A stretch of DNA of 64,000 nt from VRUE01 sp963774555. Its GTDB lineage: Bacteria > Actinomycetota > Thermoleophilia > Solirubrobacterales > 70-9. Position numbers and translations under genes: made by a program. Below, piece after piece: positions 8,696 to 19,443 of this stretch. The notes under the pieces were generated by a model, which saw only the letters and a program-made list of their open reading frames with translations, did not search any database and had not been told where the DNA came from. The number at the start of each line of letters is the position of its first letter. The first letter of the stretch is position 1. Location: assembly GCA_963774555.1 (NCBI GenBank), contig CAVZFL010000001.1, forward strand, positions 186,001 to 250,000, read 5' to 3'.

Positions 8696-9297
8696 TAGGG
8701 CGGCAAGTCCTCGTACCAGCTGCCGAGCATCTTGAAGGAGCGCCAGAAACGCTGCTTGGCGTTCTCTTCATCCAGCGAGTCGTCGATGTCGGGGGTGTAG
8801 AGGGCGTCGACGGTGGGGGTGAAGGCCTGGATCTCGCCCTCGCGGGGCTCGATCGTGCGGGAGAGGGGGACCTGGAGGTTGTTGAGGACGCGCAGGGCCG
8901 GTTCGCCCATGACGACGACGATCTTCGGCTGCACGATCGCCATCTCCTCGACCACGCGGCGCAGGCAGGGCTCGGCGGCGAGGTCGGGCTCTGCTATCGG
9001 GCACTTGACGCAGAGCGTGCCGTAGACGACCAGCGGGTCGATGCCGAGCCGCTTGAAGCTCTTCATCAGCGCGTTGCCGGCGCGGCCGTAGAAGGCGACG
9101 CCCTCTTCGATCTCCGCCGCGGCGGGCGCGTGCTTGAGCATGAAGACGTCGGCCTGGGGGTGGCCGGAGCCGAGCACCGGCATCAGCTTGCCGCGCGGGC
9201 AGTGCGGGCAGGCCTGCAGCTCGTGGGTCAGCTGGTTGAGCTCGCGGATCGCGCGCTCGAGGTACTTCTCCCTGATCTCGTCGTCGGTCGCCGGCAT
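8692..9297 (-). CDS. Uracil-DNA glycosylase superfamily protein (family 4-like), atypical
   Basis: 201 aa. Four cysteines placed as in iron-sulfur family 4 UDGs: CPHC near residue 30, then VKC and EPC before VQPKIVVVMGEPAL. The family motif 1, normally GE(A/P)PG...G.PF.GRAG, is degenerate: MLKHAPAAAEIEEGVAFYGRAGNAL, so the GRAG part is intact while the catalytic GEAPG is lost. Activity may be altered. An earlier ATG at 9354 overlaps the upstream PHP gene stop (TGATG) and would add 19 residues; I prefer 9297, near an AAAGAGAG ribosome site. Confidence 0.75.
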   Translation of the reverse strand: MPATDDEIREKYLERAIRELNQLTHELQACPHCPRGKLMPVLGSGHPQADVFMLKHAPAAAEIEEGVAFYGRAGNALMKSFKRLGIDPLVVYGTLCVKCPIAEPDLAAEPCLRRVVEEMAIVQPKIVVVMGEPALRVLNNLQVPLSRTIEPREGEIQAFTPTVDALYTPDIDDSLDEENAKQRFWRSFKMLGSWYEDLPPY

Positions 9298-9353
9298 GCT
9301 CGGCGCTCTCTTTGACGGGGCGCGCTCGCCTCCTCTCGCGCCGCCCGCCTGCA

Positions 9354-10613
9354 TCAGCTCTTGCTCGCCGGGCGGCGTTTCCGCGGCCGCCCCCCGCGCG
9401 CCGGCTTTGCGTCGGGGACGCTGCGTTTGGGCGCCTTCGGCCGCCCCGCGGTCTGCAGCAGCTTCAGCGTCTGCACGTAGACCAGGTTCTTGTGCTTGCG
9501 GGTGATGTCGGCGTCCCGCATCGCCTCGAGGAACTCCTCGGGCCCGTCGAAGTCGTGGATCCGCACCCGCACGCTTCCCAGCCCCTGGGCGACGTGGCTG
9601 TCGGACCCGGCGCCGGGCACGATCCGGTACTTGCGGGCGAAGCGTTCGGCCTCCTCGTTGAAGGCGGTCACCGCCACCCGCGGGTTGAAGACCTCGAGCA
9701 CGTCGATCTCCTCGACCATGTCGAGCAGGTGCTCGTAGTCGGGCACCGAGTGGAAGCGGTCAAAGGGGTGCGGCACGTAGACCAGCCCGCCCTGCGCGCG
9801 GATTGCCGCGATCGTCTCCGCCATCGTCATCCCCTTGGGGATCTTCTCCTCGAGGAAGAGGCCGATCACCTCGCCCTGCTCGGCCGTCTTCACCTCCTCG
9901 GCGACGATCACCTTGAGGTCGTCCATCCCCTCCGCGATCCTGCGCGCCTCCAGCGCTCCCGAGACCTCGTTGTGGTCGGTGATCGCGATCGCGCCGAGGC
10001 CGCGGTCGCGGGCCGTCTCCAGCAGCACCTCGACCGGGGTCGCGCAGTCGGGCGAGTGGTCGGTGTGCATGTGCAGGTCGACCTCGATCAACGGCCGTCC
10101 GGCGAGCCGCTCGCGCACCCCCGGGTTGCCGGTCGGGTCGTGGCGACGCGCCGCCAGCCGCAGGTAGATCGCCTCCAGTTCGGCTGCGACCATCGCCCAG
10201 TCGCGACCCGCCCCGCCCGGCTCGACAAGCTCGTAGTCGGCCGGGAAGTAGCGCTCCAGCAGTTCGCCCGTCTGCGGGCTGGTCACCGTGCGCGCGTCAA
10301 GCCGCCCGAAGAAGATCTCGACCAGCGGCCGCGCCACCTGCGTCGAAAGCACCCGCTCCTGCGGCGCGTGGAAGGTGGCGACGTTGAGGGAGTAGGAATT
10401 GCGCAGCGCAGTCGAGGAAACTCGCGGCGCAAACGGCTCGTGCACGTGGACGACATCGAACTCGCCCCCCCGCAGCTTCTCCTTGACCTTGTCGCCGTAG
10501 CCAAAGACATCGACCCCATGCCCTCGCCGCCGCAGCTCTTCCGCAACCCGCTCGACGTACTCGTTGACCGGGTTGGCCACGCCCCGCCGGTGCGGAGTGA
10601 CCTGCGCGATCAG
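9354..10613 (-). CDS. PHP-domain phosphoesterase fused to a truncated GT4-type glycosyltransferase domain
   Basis: The first about 130 residues match the N-terminal half of a GT-B glycosyltransferase (FLIAQVTPHRRGVANPV, DVVHVHEPFAP, YSLNVATFHAP). The nucleotide-sugar-binding C-terminal half is missing: the chain jumps from RYFPADYELVEPGG straight to the closing helix GRDWAMVAAELEAIY. A PHP domain follows, with metal-ligand motifs VDLHMHTDHSPDC, ITDHNEV, VPHPFD and GAGSDSH, and then a basic tail. The start is unclear: no ATG/GTG/TTG lies at the homologous start in this frame (CTG at 10613 used; an ATG at 10641 is in another frame), so a frameshift near 10620 is possible. Confidence 0.75.
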   Translation of the reverse strand: MIAQVTPHRRGVANPVNEYVERVAEELRRRGHGVDVFGYGDKVKEKLRGGEFDVVHVHEPFAPRVSSTALRNSYSLNVATFHAPQERVLSTQVARPLVEIFFGRLDARTVTSPQTGELLERYFPADYELVEPGGAGRDWAMVAAELEAIYLRLAARRHDPTGNPGVRERLAGRPLIEVDLHMHTDHSPDCATPVEVLLETARDRGLGAIAITDHNEVSGALEARRIAEGMDDLKVIVAEEVKTAEQGEVIGLFLEEKIPKGMTMAETIAAIRAQGGLVYVPHPFDRFHSVPDYEHLLDMVEEIDVLEVFNPRVAVTAFNEEAERFARKYRIVPGAGSDSHVAQGLGSVRVRIHDFDGPEEFLEAMRDADITRKHKNLVYVQTLKLLQTAGRPKAPKRSVPDAKPARGGRPRKRRPASKS

Positions 10614-10673
10614 AAAGCTCGCCCGACACGGAGCGCAGCATAAGCGCCGATCACGGCAGGCTCGGAGTGGGTT

Positions 10674-10745
10674 GGGGCGTCGGGGGGTGGGTCTCCGGGA
10701 ACTCCCAGCCGAAGGCCGGCCCGGAGACCCACCCCCCGACGCCCC
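10674..10745. terminator. Strong hairpin downstream of ino1
   Basis: Two perfect 26-bp arms (10674-10699 and 10720-10745) flank a 20-base loop, directly after the ino1 stop and before the PHP gene on the minus strand. No U-tract is evident, so termination is inferred from stem strength and position. Confidence 0.65.
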
Positions 10746-10746
10746 T

Positions 10747-11922
10747 CTACGCTTCGACCTCCGCAGCCGGCTTCTCGACCTTTGCCGCGCCCGCACCGCG
10801 CGCGTTGGCCTCGATGAACTCTTCGGTCTGCTCGCGCGCTTCGTCGTCCGGCCGCTGGCTGTGCGGCGACTTCATCAGGTAGCTGGAGGGCCCGTCGAGC
10901 TGGCCGGCGATGCCGTTGTTGAGCGCCAGCTTGATCAGCCGCACCGCGTCGATCACGACGCCGGCCGAGTTGGGCGAGTCCCAGACCTCGAGCTTGAGCT
11001 CGACGTTGAGCGGCACGTCGCCGAAGGCTTTGCCCTCGAGGCGAATGTGCGCCCACTTACGATCGGTAAGCCAGGCGACGTAGTCGGAGGGACCGACGTG
11101 GACGTCCTCGGCGGGCAGCTCGTGGCCCATGATCGAGGTCACCGCGTTGGTCTTGGAGATCTTCTTCGAGTCGAGCCGCTCGCGCTCGAGCATGTTGTAG
11201 AAGTCCATGTTGCCGCCGACGTTGAGCTGCGAGGTGCGCTCCACGCGGACGCCGCGGTCGTGGAAGAGGCGGGCCAGCTGGCGGTGGACGATCGTCGCCC
11301 CGACCTGGGACTTGATGTCGTCGCCGATGATCGGCAGGCCGGCCTCTTTGAAGCGCTTGTCCCAGTAGTCCTCGCGGGCGATGAAGACGGGCAGGCAGTT
11401 GACGAAGCCGACGCCGGCCTTGAGCGCCTGCTCGACGTACCACTTGGTCGCGTCCTCGGAGCCGACCGGCAGGTAACAGACAAGCACGTCGGCCTTCGTC
11501 TCTTTGAGAATGCCGACGACGTCGGCGGTTTCGCCCGGCGCTTTGGTGATCTTCTCCTTGAGGTACTTGCCGAGGCCGTCGAGCGTCATCCCGCGCTCGA
11601 CCTTGACGCCGAGGTTGGGCACGTCGGCGAACTTGATCGTGTCGTTCTGCCCCGACCAGATCGCCTCGGAGAGGTCCTTGCCGACCTTCTCGACGTCGAT
11701 GTCGAAGGCGGCGACGAACTCGACGTCGCGGACGTGGTAGCCGCCGAGGTCGACGTGCATCAGGCCGGGCACTTCCTCGTTGGGGTCGGCGTCCTTGTAG
11801 TACTGGACGCCCTGGATGAAGGAGTTGGCGCAGTTGCCGGTGCCGACTATCGCGACGCGGACCTTCTCGTCCGTGCGGGCGGCGCCGTTGCTGGCGCCGT
11901 TTGCTCCGTTGCTCTCGCTCAT
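10747..11922 (-). CDS. ino1: Inositol-3-phosphate synthase
   Basis: Converts glucose 6-phosphate to 1D-myo-inositol 3-phosphate with NAD+, the entry step for phosphatidylinositol (and, in other actinobacteria, mycothiol). 391 aa; Rossmann motif VAIVGTGNCANSF near the N-terminus, and the family blocks NCLPVFIA, GDDIKSQVGAT, TSQLNVGGNMDF, and LEVWDSPNSAGVVIDA. The C-terminal tail is an acidic/alanine-rich extension. It is followed upstream on the same strand by a CDP-alcohol phosphatidyltransferase gene, the enzyme class that would consume the product. Confidence 0.95.
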   Translation of the reverse strand: MSESNGANGASNGAARTDEKVRVAIVGTGNCANSFIQGVQYYKDADPNEEVPGLMHVDLGGYHVRDVEFVAAFDIDVEKVGKDLSEAIWSGQNDTIKFADVPNLGVKVERGMTLDGLGKYLKEKITKAPGETADVVGILKETKADVLVCYLPVGSEDATKWYVEQALKAGVGFVNCLPVFIAREDYWDKRFKEAGLPIIGDDIKSQVGATIVHRQLARLFHDRGVRVERTSQLNVGGNMDFYNMLERERLDSKKISKTNAVTSIMGHELPAEDVHVGPSDYVAWLTDRKWAHIRLEGKAFGDVPLNVELKLEVWDSPNSAGVVIDAVRLIKLALNNGIAGQLDGPSSYLMKSPHSQRPDDEAREQTEEFIEANARGAGAAKVEKPAAEVEA

Positions 11923-11983
11923 GAAATTCGAAGTCCTTCCTCGATCGGGCTAAGGGGCAAGGGACACCCGTGCCCGGGACTGG

Positions 11984-12649
11984 TTACAGGTCAGGCGGGG
12001 AAGCCGCCTCGTTTGAAAGCTGGTTTCGGACGTGCCATACACGCTGGATCGTCGTGACGATGGTCAATGCCGCGATCAGGTAGACCGAGGGCGCAAGCAG
12101 TTCGAAATCGCCGAGCCCGGCGCCCTTGGCGAAGACCAAGCCGATGGAGAGTATGACTACCCGCACGGGACGCGTCGCCAACCCGACCTTGCACTCGACC
12201 CCGAGCGCCTCGGCGCGCGCCCGCGTATAGGAGACCATCAGCGATCCGAGCACGGCGACGACGCACATCGCGGCGGCGAAATCATCGCCCGTCGCGGCGA
12301 AGTAGCCGGCGACGGCGGCGAGCACGATCCCCTCCTCGATCCGGTCCAGGGTCGAGTCGAGGAAGGCGCCGAAGAGCGTTCCCTTGCCCGACATGCGCGA
12401 GTAGCGACCGTCGAGCGTGTCCATCACCGAGCCGAGGATGAAGGCGACGCCGGCGAGGAAGAAGAGGCGCTGGGTGACCAGGGCGGCGGCGACCAGGTTG
12501 CCGATCAGGCCGGCGACCGAGATCGCGTTCGGCGTCAGCCGCGACTCGATCAGGCGGTCGCGGGCGTAGGCGCGCAGCTCCTGGCCGTTGCGGGCCTGAC
12601 GGCCGTTGCGCCGACCGCCGGGGGCCCTGGGGGGCGCCGAAGACTCCAT
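11984..12649 (-). CDS. CDP-alcohol phosphatidyltransferase (phosphatidylinositol-phosphate synthase-like)
   Basis: 221 aa integral membrane enzyme with about six hydrophobic segments. The CDP-alcohol motif is present as DGRYSRMSGKGTLFGAFLDS followed by TLD: the two-Asp pair and Gly spacing are right, with Ser where Ala is usual (DGxxAR). With ino1 next door, the likely acceptor is inositol phosphate; PgsA-type use of glycerol phosphate is the alternative. ATG at 12649 chosen; the open frame upstream belongs to the overlapping PAP2 gene region. Confidence 0.85.
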   Translation of the reverse strand: MESSAPPRAPGGRRNGRQARNGQELRAYARDRLIESRLTPNAISVAGLIGNLVAAALVTQRLFFLAGVAFILGSVMDTLDGRYSRMSGKGTLFGAFLDSTLDRIEEGIVLAAVAGYFAATGDDFAAAMCVVAVLGSLMVSYTRARAEALGVECKVGLATRPVRVVILSIGLVFAKGAGLGDFELLAPSVYLIAALTIVTTIQRVWHVRNQLSNEAASPPDL

Positions 12650-12683
12650 CGCCCTGAGGCTACCGGGCGCGAGCGCCGGGAAG

Positions 12684-13467
12684 TTATGCCTCGGCCTCCT
12701 GGGGGCGGGCCGGCCGGGCCCAGGCCCAGGCATGCGGCCGGGCGCGGGCGAGCAGGCGGTGGGCGACCAGGGCCGAGGTGCCGGCGACCATCCAGCCGAG
12801 CGCCGACGTCGACCCAGTAGTGGTTGCCGGTGACGATCACGACCCAGGCGATCAGCAGCGGCCAGGCGGCCCACCAGGCTTTCGACCACCCGTTGCGGCA
12901 GACGCGGACGCCGGTGACGCCGATCATCGCGGCGAAGGCACAGTGCATGCTCGGCACCGCGGCGTAGGGGTTGATGAAGACTTTGGCCAGGGTCGAGTCG
13001 TGGTTGACGTTGGAGAAGTCGGTGATCGTGTCGACGAAGCCGTCGTGGGGAAACATCCTCGGCGGCGCGGTCGGGAACATCGTGTAGCCGACCAGGGCGA
13101 GGCCCATCGAGACGACGAACATGTTGCGGACGAAGTAGTAGGACTCGTTGCGGAAGAGGTAGAGCCAGACCAGGAAGCCGAGCGCAATCGAGAACTGGGC
13201 GTTGAGGTAGAGCTGGTTGGCGAGCATCGATCACCCAGTGGGCGGGCAGGAAGAAGGCCTGCAGGCCGGGCTCGAAGAGGGTGTGAGTCGAGCGCTCGAA
13301 GTCGATCACCTGCTGCCCGTGGGCGATCGCCTCGCGCGCTGGCCGTCGGCGATGCCGCGGACGAGCTCGTAGGCGACGTCGACCAGGACAAGGATTCCCA
13401 GCTGGCGGCCGGCGTCGCCCCAACCTTGGGGCAGCTTGGCTCCGATGCGGGCGAGGGCACGAGACAC
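12684..13467 (-). CDS. PAP2-superfamily membrane phosphatase/inositolphosphotransferase-like, frameshifted
   Basis: Restored from three frames, with breaks near 12812, 13230 and 13333. The parts join as VSRALARIGAKLPQGWGD..., STHTLFEPGLQAFFLPAHWV, then LANQLYLNAQF, and end in HAWAWARPARPQEAEA at TAA 12684. PAP2 motifs: AAVPSMHCAFA (PSxH) and VTGNHYWVD with the paired His/Asp. Multiple membrane helices. The nearest relatives by pattern are the PAP2/Aur1-type phosphatases that act on lipid or inositol phosphates. Its position beside ino1 and the phosphatidyltransferase suggests a step in inositol lipid metabolism. Confidence 0.7.
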
Positions 13468-13504
13468 GGAACCGCCAATTGTAATTCGCTCGTTAACGGG
13501 GCAA

Positions 13505-14345
13505 TTACGAAACGAAGTCAAGGACATCGCCGACGACTCGGGCGTCGTCGATCCAGGGCCAGTGGCCGGCTCCTTGGATGAGCTCGAGTTGGGAGTTGGG
13601 GAGGGCATTGGCGTACGCGTCGGCGAAGCGGGGTTGGATGAAGGGGTCGTTGGCGCCCCATAGGACTAGGGCTGGGCAGGTGAGGCGGTTGAGGTCCTTG
13701 CCGGCGAGGGCGAGGCGGTCGGGGTCGGCGTGACGGTAGAGGGCGAGGGTCGCCTCGTTGGTTCCGTGGTCCATGTGGCGCCAGATCATCTCGATGAACT
13801 GCGGTGGCATCGGGCGGCGGTCGCCCGAGAGCTGGCGCATGACCAACCCCATCGACGACTTGGTCGTGGTCGCGTTGGCGAGCTCGCCGAGCCCGCGCCG
13901 CCGCCAGATCTGGGCGACCCAGTGCCAGCGGTAGCCAGGCAGGAGCGGTATCGCGTTGATCACGACGAGCTTCTCGACCAGCTCCGGTCGCCGCTGCGCG
14001 CCGATCAGAGCGACACAGCCCCAGTCGTGGACGACGAGCTTGCGCCGACCGACCTCGAGCCGATCGAGGCAGCGTTCAAGAAAGGCCGAGAGCCCGTACA
14101 TCGAGTAGTCGAACCGCTCCGGATCGGCCGATCAGACCGCCCCCACCCGGGCATGTCGATGGCGATCGCCGGACCGCCGCCGTTCCAAGAACGGCAGCCA
14201 ATCCTCGCCGTGGGTCGGGATTCCCGTGGCAGTAGACCACCGGCGTCCCTTCCCCAGCAACCCGCCGATAGAAGACGCGCACCCCGTCCACCACAAGCTC
14301 CGCCTCTTCAATCGCGCTCGCAACCCTCTCGACTCCGCTTTCCAT
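13505..14345 (-). CDS. Alpha/beta hydrolase, haloalkane dehalogenase/epoxide hydrolase-like, frameshifted
   Basis: About 280 aa after joining frames (breaks near 14140-14240). Oxyanion-hole motif YCHGNPTHG, a nucleophile elbow VVHDWGCVA with Asp as nucleophile, an acid in LVLWGANDPF, and the base in GAGHWPWID. HGNPT plus HDWG is the combination of haloalkane dehalogenases; related epoxide hydrolases usually have HGFP. The second halide-binding residue cannot be assigned by eye. Start ATG 14345 (MESGVERV). Confidence 0.72.
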
Positions 14346-14388
14346 GCCGCGAACCCTACGCCGACCGCCGCTGCATAGGGTCCCGGCC

Positions 14389-15058
14389 ATGCCCTGGAAG
14401 CGCCCGACCAAACGCCGCGTGCGCGCGATCCGCGACCGCCTGCGCGAGATGTACGGGCAGCCGGTCAACGAGCCGCACGGGCACCCGATCGCCGAGCTGA
14501 TCAAGACGGTGCTCTCCCAGCACACCAACGACCGCAACCGCGACCGCGCCTTCGCCGCCCTGCGCGAGCGCTATCCCGACCTGGGAGGAGGTGCGCGACG
14601 CGCCCGTCAGACGAGGTCGAGGAGGCGATCCGGCCCGGCGGGCTGGGCAAGCAGAAGGCGCCGCGCATCCAGGCGATCCTCGAGCGGCTCGGCGACGCAT
14701 CCCGACCTCGACTGGACCGAGACCGCCCCGCGCGAGGAGTCGCTCGAGTTCCTGCTCGTCGCTGCCCGGCGTCGGGCGCAAAACGGCGGCCTGCGTGCTG
14801 ATCTTCACCTGGGGCATCCCCGAGATCCCGGTCGACGTCCACGTCCACCGGGTCGGCGGCCGGCTCGGGCTCTTCCCGCCGAAGGCCTCCTTCGAGCGCG
14901 CCCACGACGAGATGCTGGCGATCGTCGACCCCGAGGACGCCTACGAGCTGCACATGAACCTGATCCGCCACGGGCGCGAGCTCTGCCGGCCGAAACCGCG
15001 CTGCGGCGAGTGCGAGCTGCGCCGAATGTGTCCCTGGTACCGTGCCGAGCGCAGATGA
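14389..15058 (+). CDS. nth: Endonuclease III (DNA glycosylase/AP lyase), frameshifted
   Basis: Base-excision repair enzyme. After correcting four single-base insertions (near 14584, 14612, 14697, 14757) the chain carries the helix-hairpin-helix LPGVGRKTAACVL with the lysine catalytic region, the catalytic Asp in PVDVHVHRVGGRLG, and a C-terminal [4Fe-4S] motif CRPKPRCGECELRRMC. The N-terminus IKTVLSQHTNDRNRDRAF is standard. Start ATG 14389 (MPWKRPTKRR). Confidence 0.85.
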
Positions 15059-15074
15059 GTTCGGAGCGCCCCAA

Positions 15075-15494
15075 ATGAGCAAAAAAACCTTCGTCGTCTT
15101 CGGCCTGATGGTCGTCGTCCTCGCCGTCCTGATCCCTTGGCTCGCCTTCCGCACCGACGGCGACGCCGCCCGCGGCGCTCAGGACGTGCCCGCCGACCTG
15201 ACCAGCGGCCAGAGCCTCTTCCAGACCAACTGCGGCACCTGCCACACGCTGTACGCGGCCGGCACCGACGGCAACTACGCGCCGAACCTCGACGAACTGC
15301 TCGCTCCCGCCGGTCCGCCCGAAGGCCCGACCGCCGCCTCGACGATCAAAGCGACCGAAGGCCGCGTCCTCAACGCGGTCGAAAACGGCGTCGACAGCAG
15401 CACCACCCCGGGCCGGATGCCCGGCGGCATCCTCAACGAGCAGCAGGCCGAAGAAGTCGCCGAATTCGTCGCCCACACCGCCGGCGAGGGCTAG
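15075..15494 (+). CDS. Membrane-anchored c-type cytochrome
   Basis: 139 aa. One N-terminal membrane segment (FVVFGLMVVVLAVLIPWLAF) anchors a small cytochrome c domain with the heme motif CGTCH and a likely axial Met in PGRMPGG. It would act outside the membrane in electron transfer. It starts 16 bases after nth and ends before a strong hairpin. Partner complexes are not visible. Confidence 0.85.
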   Translation: MSKKTFVVFGLMVVVLAVLIPWLAFRTDGDAARGAQDVPADLTSGQSLFQTNCGTCHTLYAAGTDGNYAPNLDELLAPAGPPEGPTAASTIKATEGRVLNAVENGVDSSTTPGRMPGGILNEQQAEEVAEFVAHTAGEG

Positions 15495-15505
15495 CAACAT
15501 GCCCG

Positions 15506-15552
15506 CCGACGGGCCTAAAACGGACGCATAGCGTCCGCTTTAGGCCCGTCGG
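15506..15552. terminator. Bidirectional hairpin between convergent genes
   Basis: A nearly continuous dyad centred near 15529 (outer CCGACGGGCCTAAA with its complement, inner CGGACGC/GCGTCCG) sits between the cytochrome stop and the convergent EEP gene stop. Confidence 0.7.
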
Positions 15553-15565
15553 CCGTGAGTCTCGG

Positions 15566-16758
15566 TTAGTGGCTGAGGTGCAGGACGCTGACTACTCCGG
15601 CGTGGTCGGAGGGCCAGAACGGCGGAGTTCGCCTGGAACGGGCGTGTCCCCGATCAGCTCGGCGTCGTCACCGTCCGAGCGGGCGGCGCCGCGGCTGAGG
15701 ATCAGGTCGATCCGGGTCCGCAGCGTCGAGACCGGGTTGTTCAGCGCGCCCGGCGCTAGCGGCGGGGTGTTCGACTCCTGGCAGCAGAGTGCTGCCGGGG
15801 CCGAGCAGTGCCTCGTCCCAGCTGTCGCGGAATTTGCCGGGCGCGGTGAGCTGCGCGTAGGAGGTGGTCGTGGAGCCGTCCGAGGCGGAGTTGAAGTCGC
15901 CGGTGGCGACGATCGTCCCGCCTTTGCCCGGGCCGGCGAGGAATTCGGCCGCCTGCGCCTGCTGCACGAGCGGCGATTCCTCGGTTTCGAGGTGGGTGTC
16001 GACGAAGCGGAACGGCTGGCTGCTTCAGCCTCGCGTCGATGCTGGCCCAGCCGCGGTCGAACGAGAGCGGGCCGACCGGCGATTCGATCGCCTGCTGAGT
16101 GGCGTAGCGCCCGCTTTGCGGGTTGCTCCAGGTCAGTCCCGGCGTGTCGTCGTTGACGAGGATCACGTCGCGATCTTCGAGCTGCACCGAGCAGGTGATC
16201 GTCGGTCCCGGCTGGACGCAGCCCTGTTCGGCCAGAGCAAGCGGCGCCGGCCCGATGTTCGCGTTGTGCGCGATCGACCGCCACCGAGTAGTGCAGCCCG
16301 CGTGCTTCGAGGTCGTTTTGCAGGATGGCGAGGAAGTCGTAGCCGGGGGGCGGGTTCAAGCCGCCGGTCGTCCACTTCGTGACCTCCTGCAGGCCGATCA
16401 GGTCCGGTTCCTTTTCCTCGATCTCGTCGGCGATCGCTTCGGCGCGCTGGGGGAAGTTCGTGTACTGCACGGTCGCGTAGATCCGCGCGACGCCTTCGAC
16501 GAATGCTTGCGGGGTTTTCGCTTCGAGCGCCGGCCCGAGGCTGGATCCCAGATAGAGGTTCTGGGTCATCACCGTCAGGTCGCGCTTGCCGTGGCCGCCA
16601 TGGCCGTGGCCTTTGCCGTGGTGGTGGAAGTTGCCGTGACCTGAGCCACTGCGGCCGTGGGCACCGGCGCTGGCCAGGGGCATGAGGGCGAAGATCAGGG
16701 CGGCGGCCAGGGTCAGCAGCGGCACCGCTCGCCGTATCGAGATTCGGGGATGATTCAC
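15566..16758 (-). CDS. Secreted EEP-family phosphoesterase, frameshifted
   Basis: N-terminal signal peptide (RRAVPLLTLAAALIFALMPL, cleavage near ASA-GAHG), then an unusual His/Gly-rich stretch (HGNFHHHGKGHGHGGHG), then the endonuclease/exonuclease/phosphatase fold: VMTQNLYLG, DLIGLQEVT, DTHLETEE, ATGDFN and, in another frame, the terminal FWPSDHAGVVSVLHLSH ending at TAA 15566. Breaks near 15625, 15790, 16018 and 16275. It may be an extracellular nuclease or phospholipase-like enzyme; the His-rich tract could bind metal. Confidence 0.75.
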
Positions 16759-16962
16759 ATTGGCTCCTCTGGATAGCCCACCGACTGCGGTGGGTGAGTT
16801 CGTCGAGGCGCCTCCCAGCCGGACGTTTCGCTTTCGCGTAGCTGCCCGGATTGACTAATCGCAAACCACTATACGCACCGGCATTTGCACTCCACCAGAG
16901 ATCTGCCATACTCACGCTTAGATTTCTTAGGCAGACCGAACTAGAGCTGGAGGTACTTGATA

Positions 16963-18866
<1,904 letters not shown>

Positions 18867-18870
<4 letters not shown>

Positions 18871-19438
18871 GCGACGAGGAGCCAGGACGGCCCGGCGGGT
18901 CCTGTCGGCCGAGGAGACGGCCGCTCCGGCCGCAGGTCGGAGCAGGACCCCTCGACGCCACCCGCGGAGTGCGCATCGAGCAGGACCTCGATGCGCTGCT
19001 GCGAGCAGCGGGACGAGTACCTCGACCTTGCCAAGCGGACCAAGGCCGACTTCGAGAACTTCCGCAAGCGGATGGCGACGGAGGTACAGGCCGCAGCCGC
19101 GCGGGGGAAGGCTGAGGTGATTCAGGGAGGTCGTGCCGGTGCTCGACGACCTCGAGCGGGCGATTCAGGCCGCTGGGCTGGACCCGGAGGGCGACTCCGA
19201 CGATGGGCTCGCCCATGGGGTGCTGCTGGTCTTCCGGAGCCTGCGCGACTCGCTGACGCGGAATGGGATCGAGGCGGTCGATCCGACGGGGGAGAAGTTC
19301 GACCCGACCGCGCACGAGGCGCTCTCCACGGTCGCCGCCGACGGGGTCGAGTCCGGGACCGTCGTCGAGATGATGCAGAAGGGCTACCGGCTCGGCGAGC
19401 AGTTGATCCGGCCGGCCCGCGTGGTGGTGAGCGAGTAG
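18867..19438 (+). CDS. grpE: Nucleotide exchange factor GrpE, frameshifted
   Basis: Releases ADP from DnaK. Overlaps the dnaK stop (ATGA). An N-terminal disordered region is followed by the coiled-coil part DEYLDLAKRTKADFENFRKR, then PVLDDLERAIQAAG and the beta-domain GEKFDPTAHEAL...VVEMMQKGYRLGEQLIRPA. Two breaks (near 19005 and 19126) shift the frame. About 190 aa restored. Confidence 0.9.
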
Positions 19439-19443
19439 GGCGC

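Noticed and set aside
16759..16962. HspR-binding HAIR element or sigma-70 promoter upstream of dnaK
   Set aside because: No CTTGAG-N-CTCAAG palindrome found; TTGACT at 16851 and TATACG at 16870 are only 13 bases apart.
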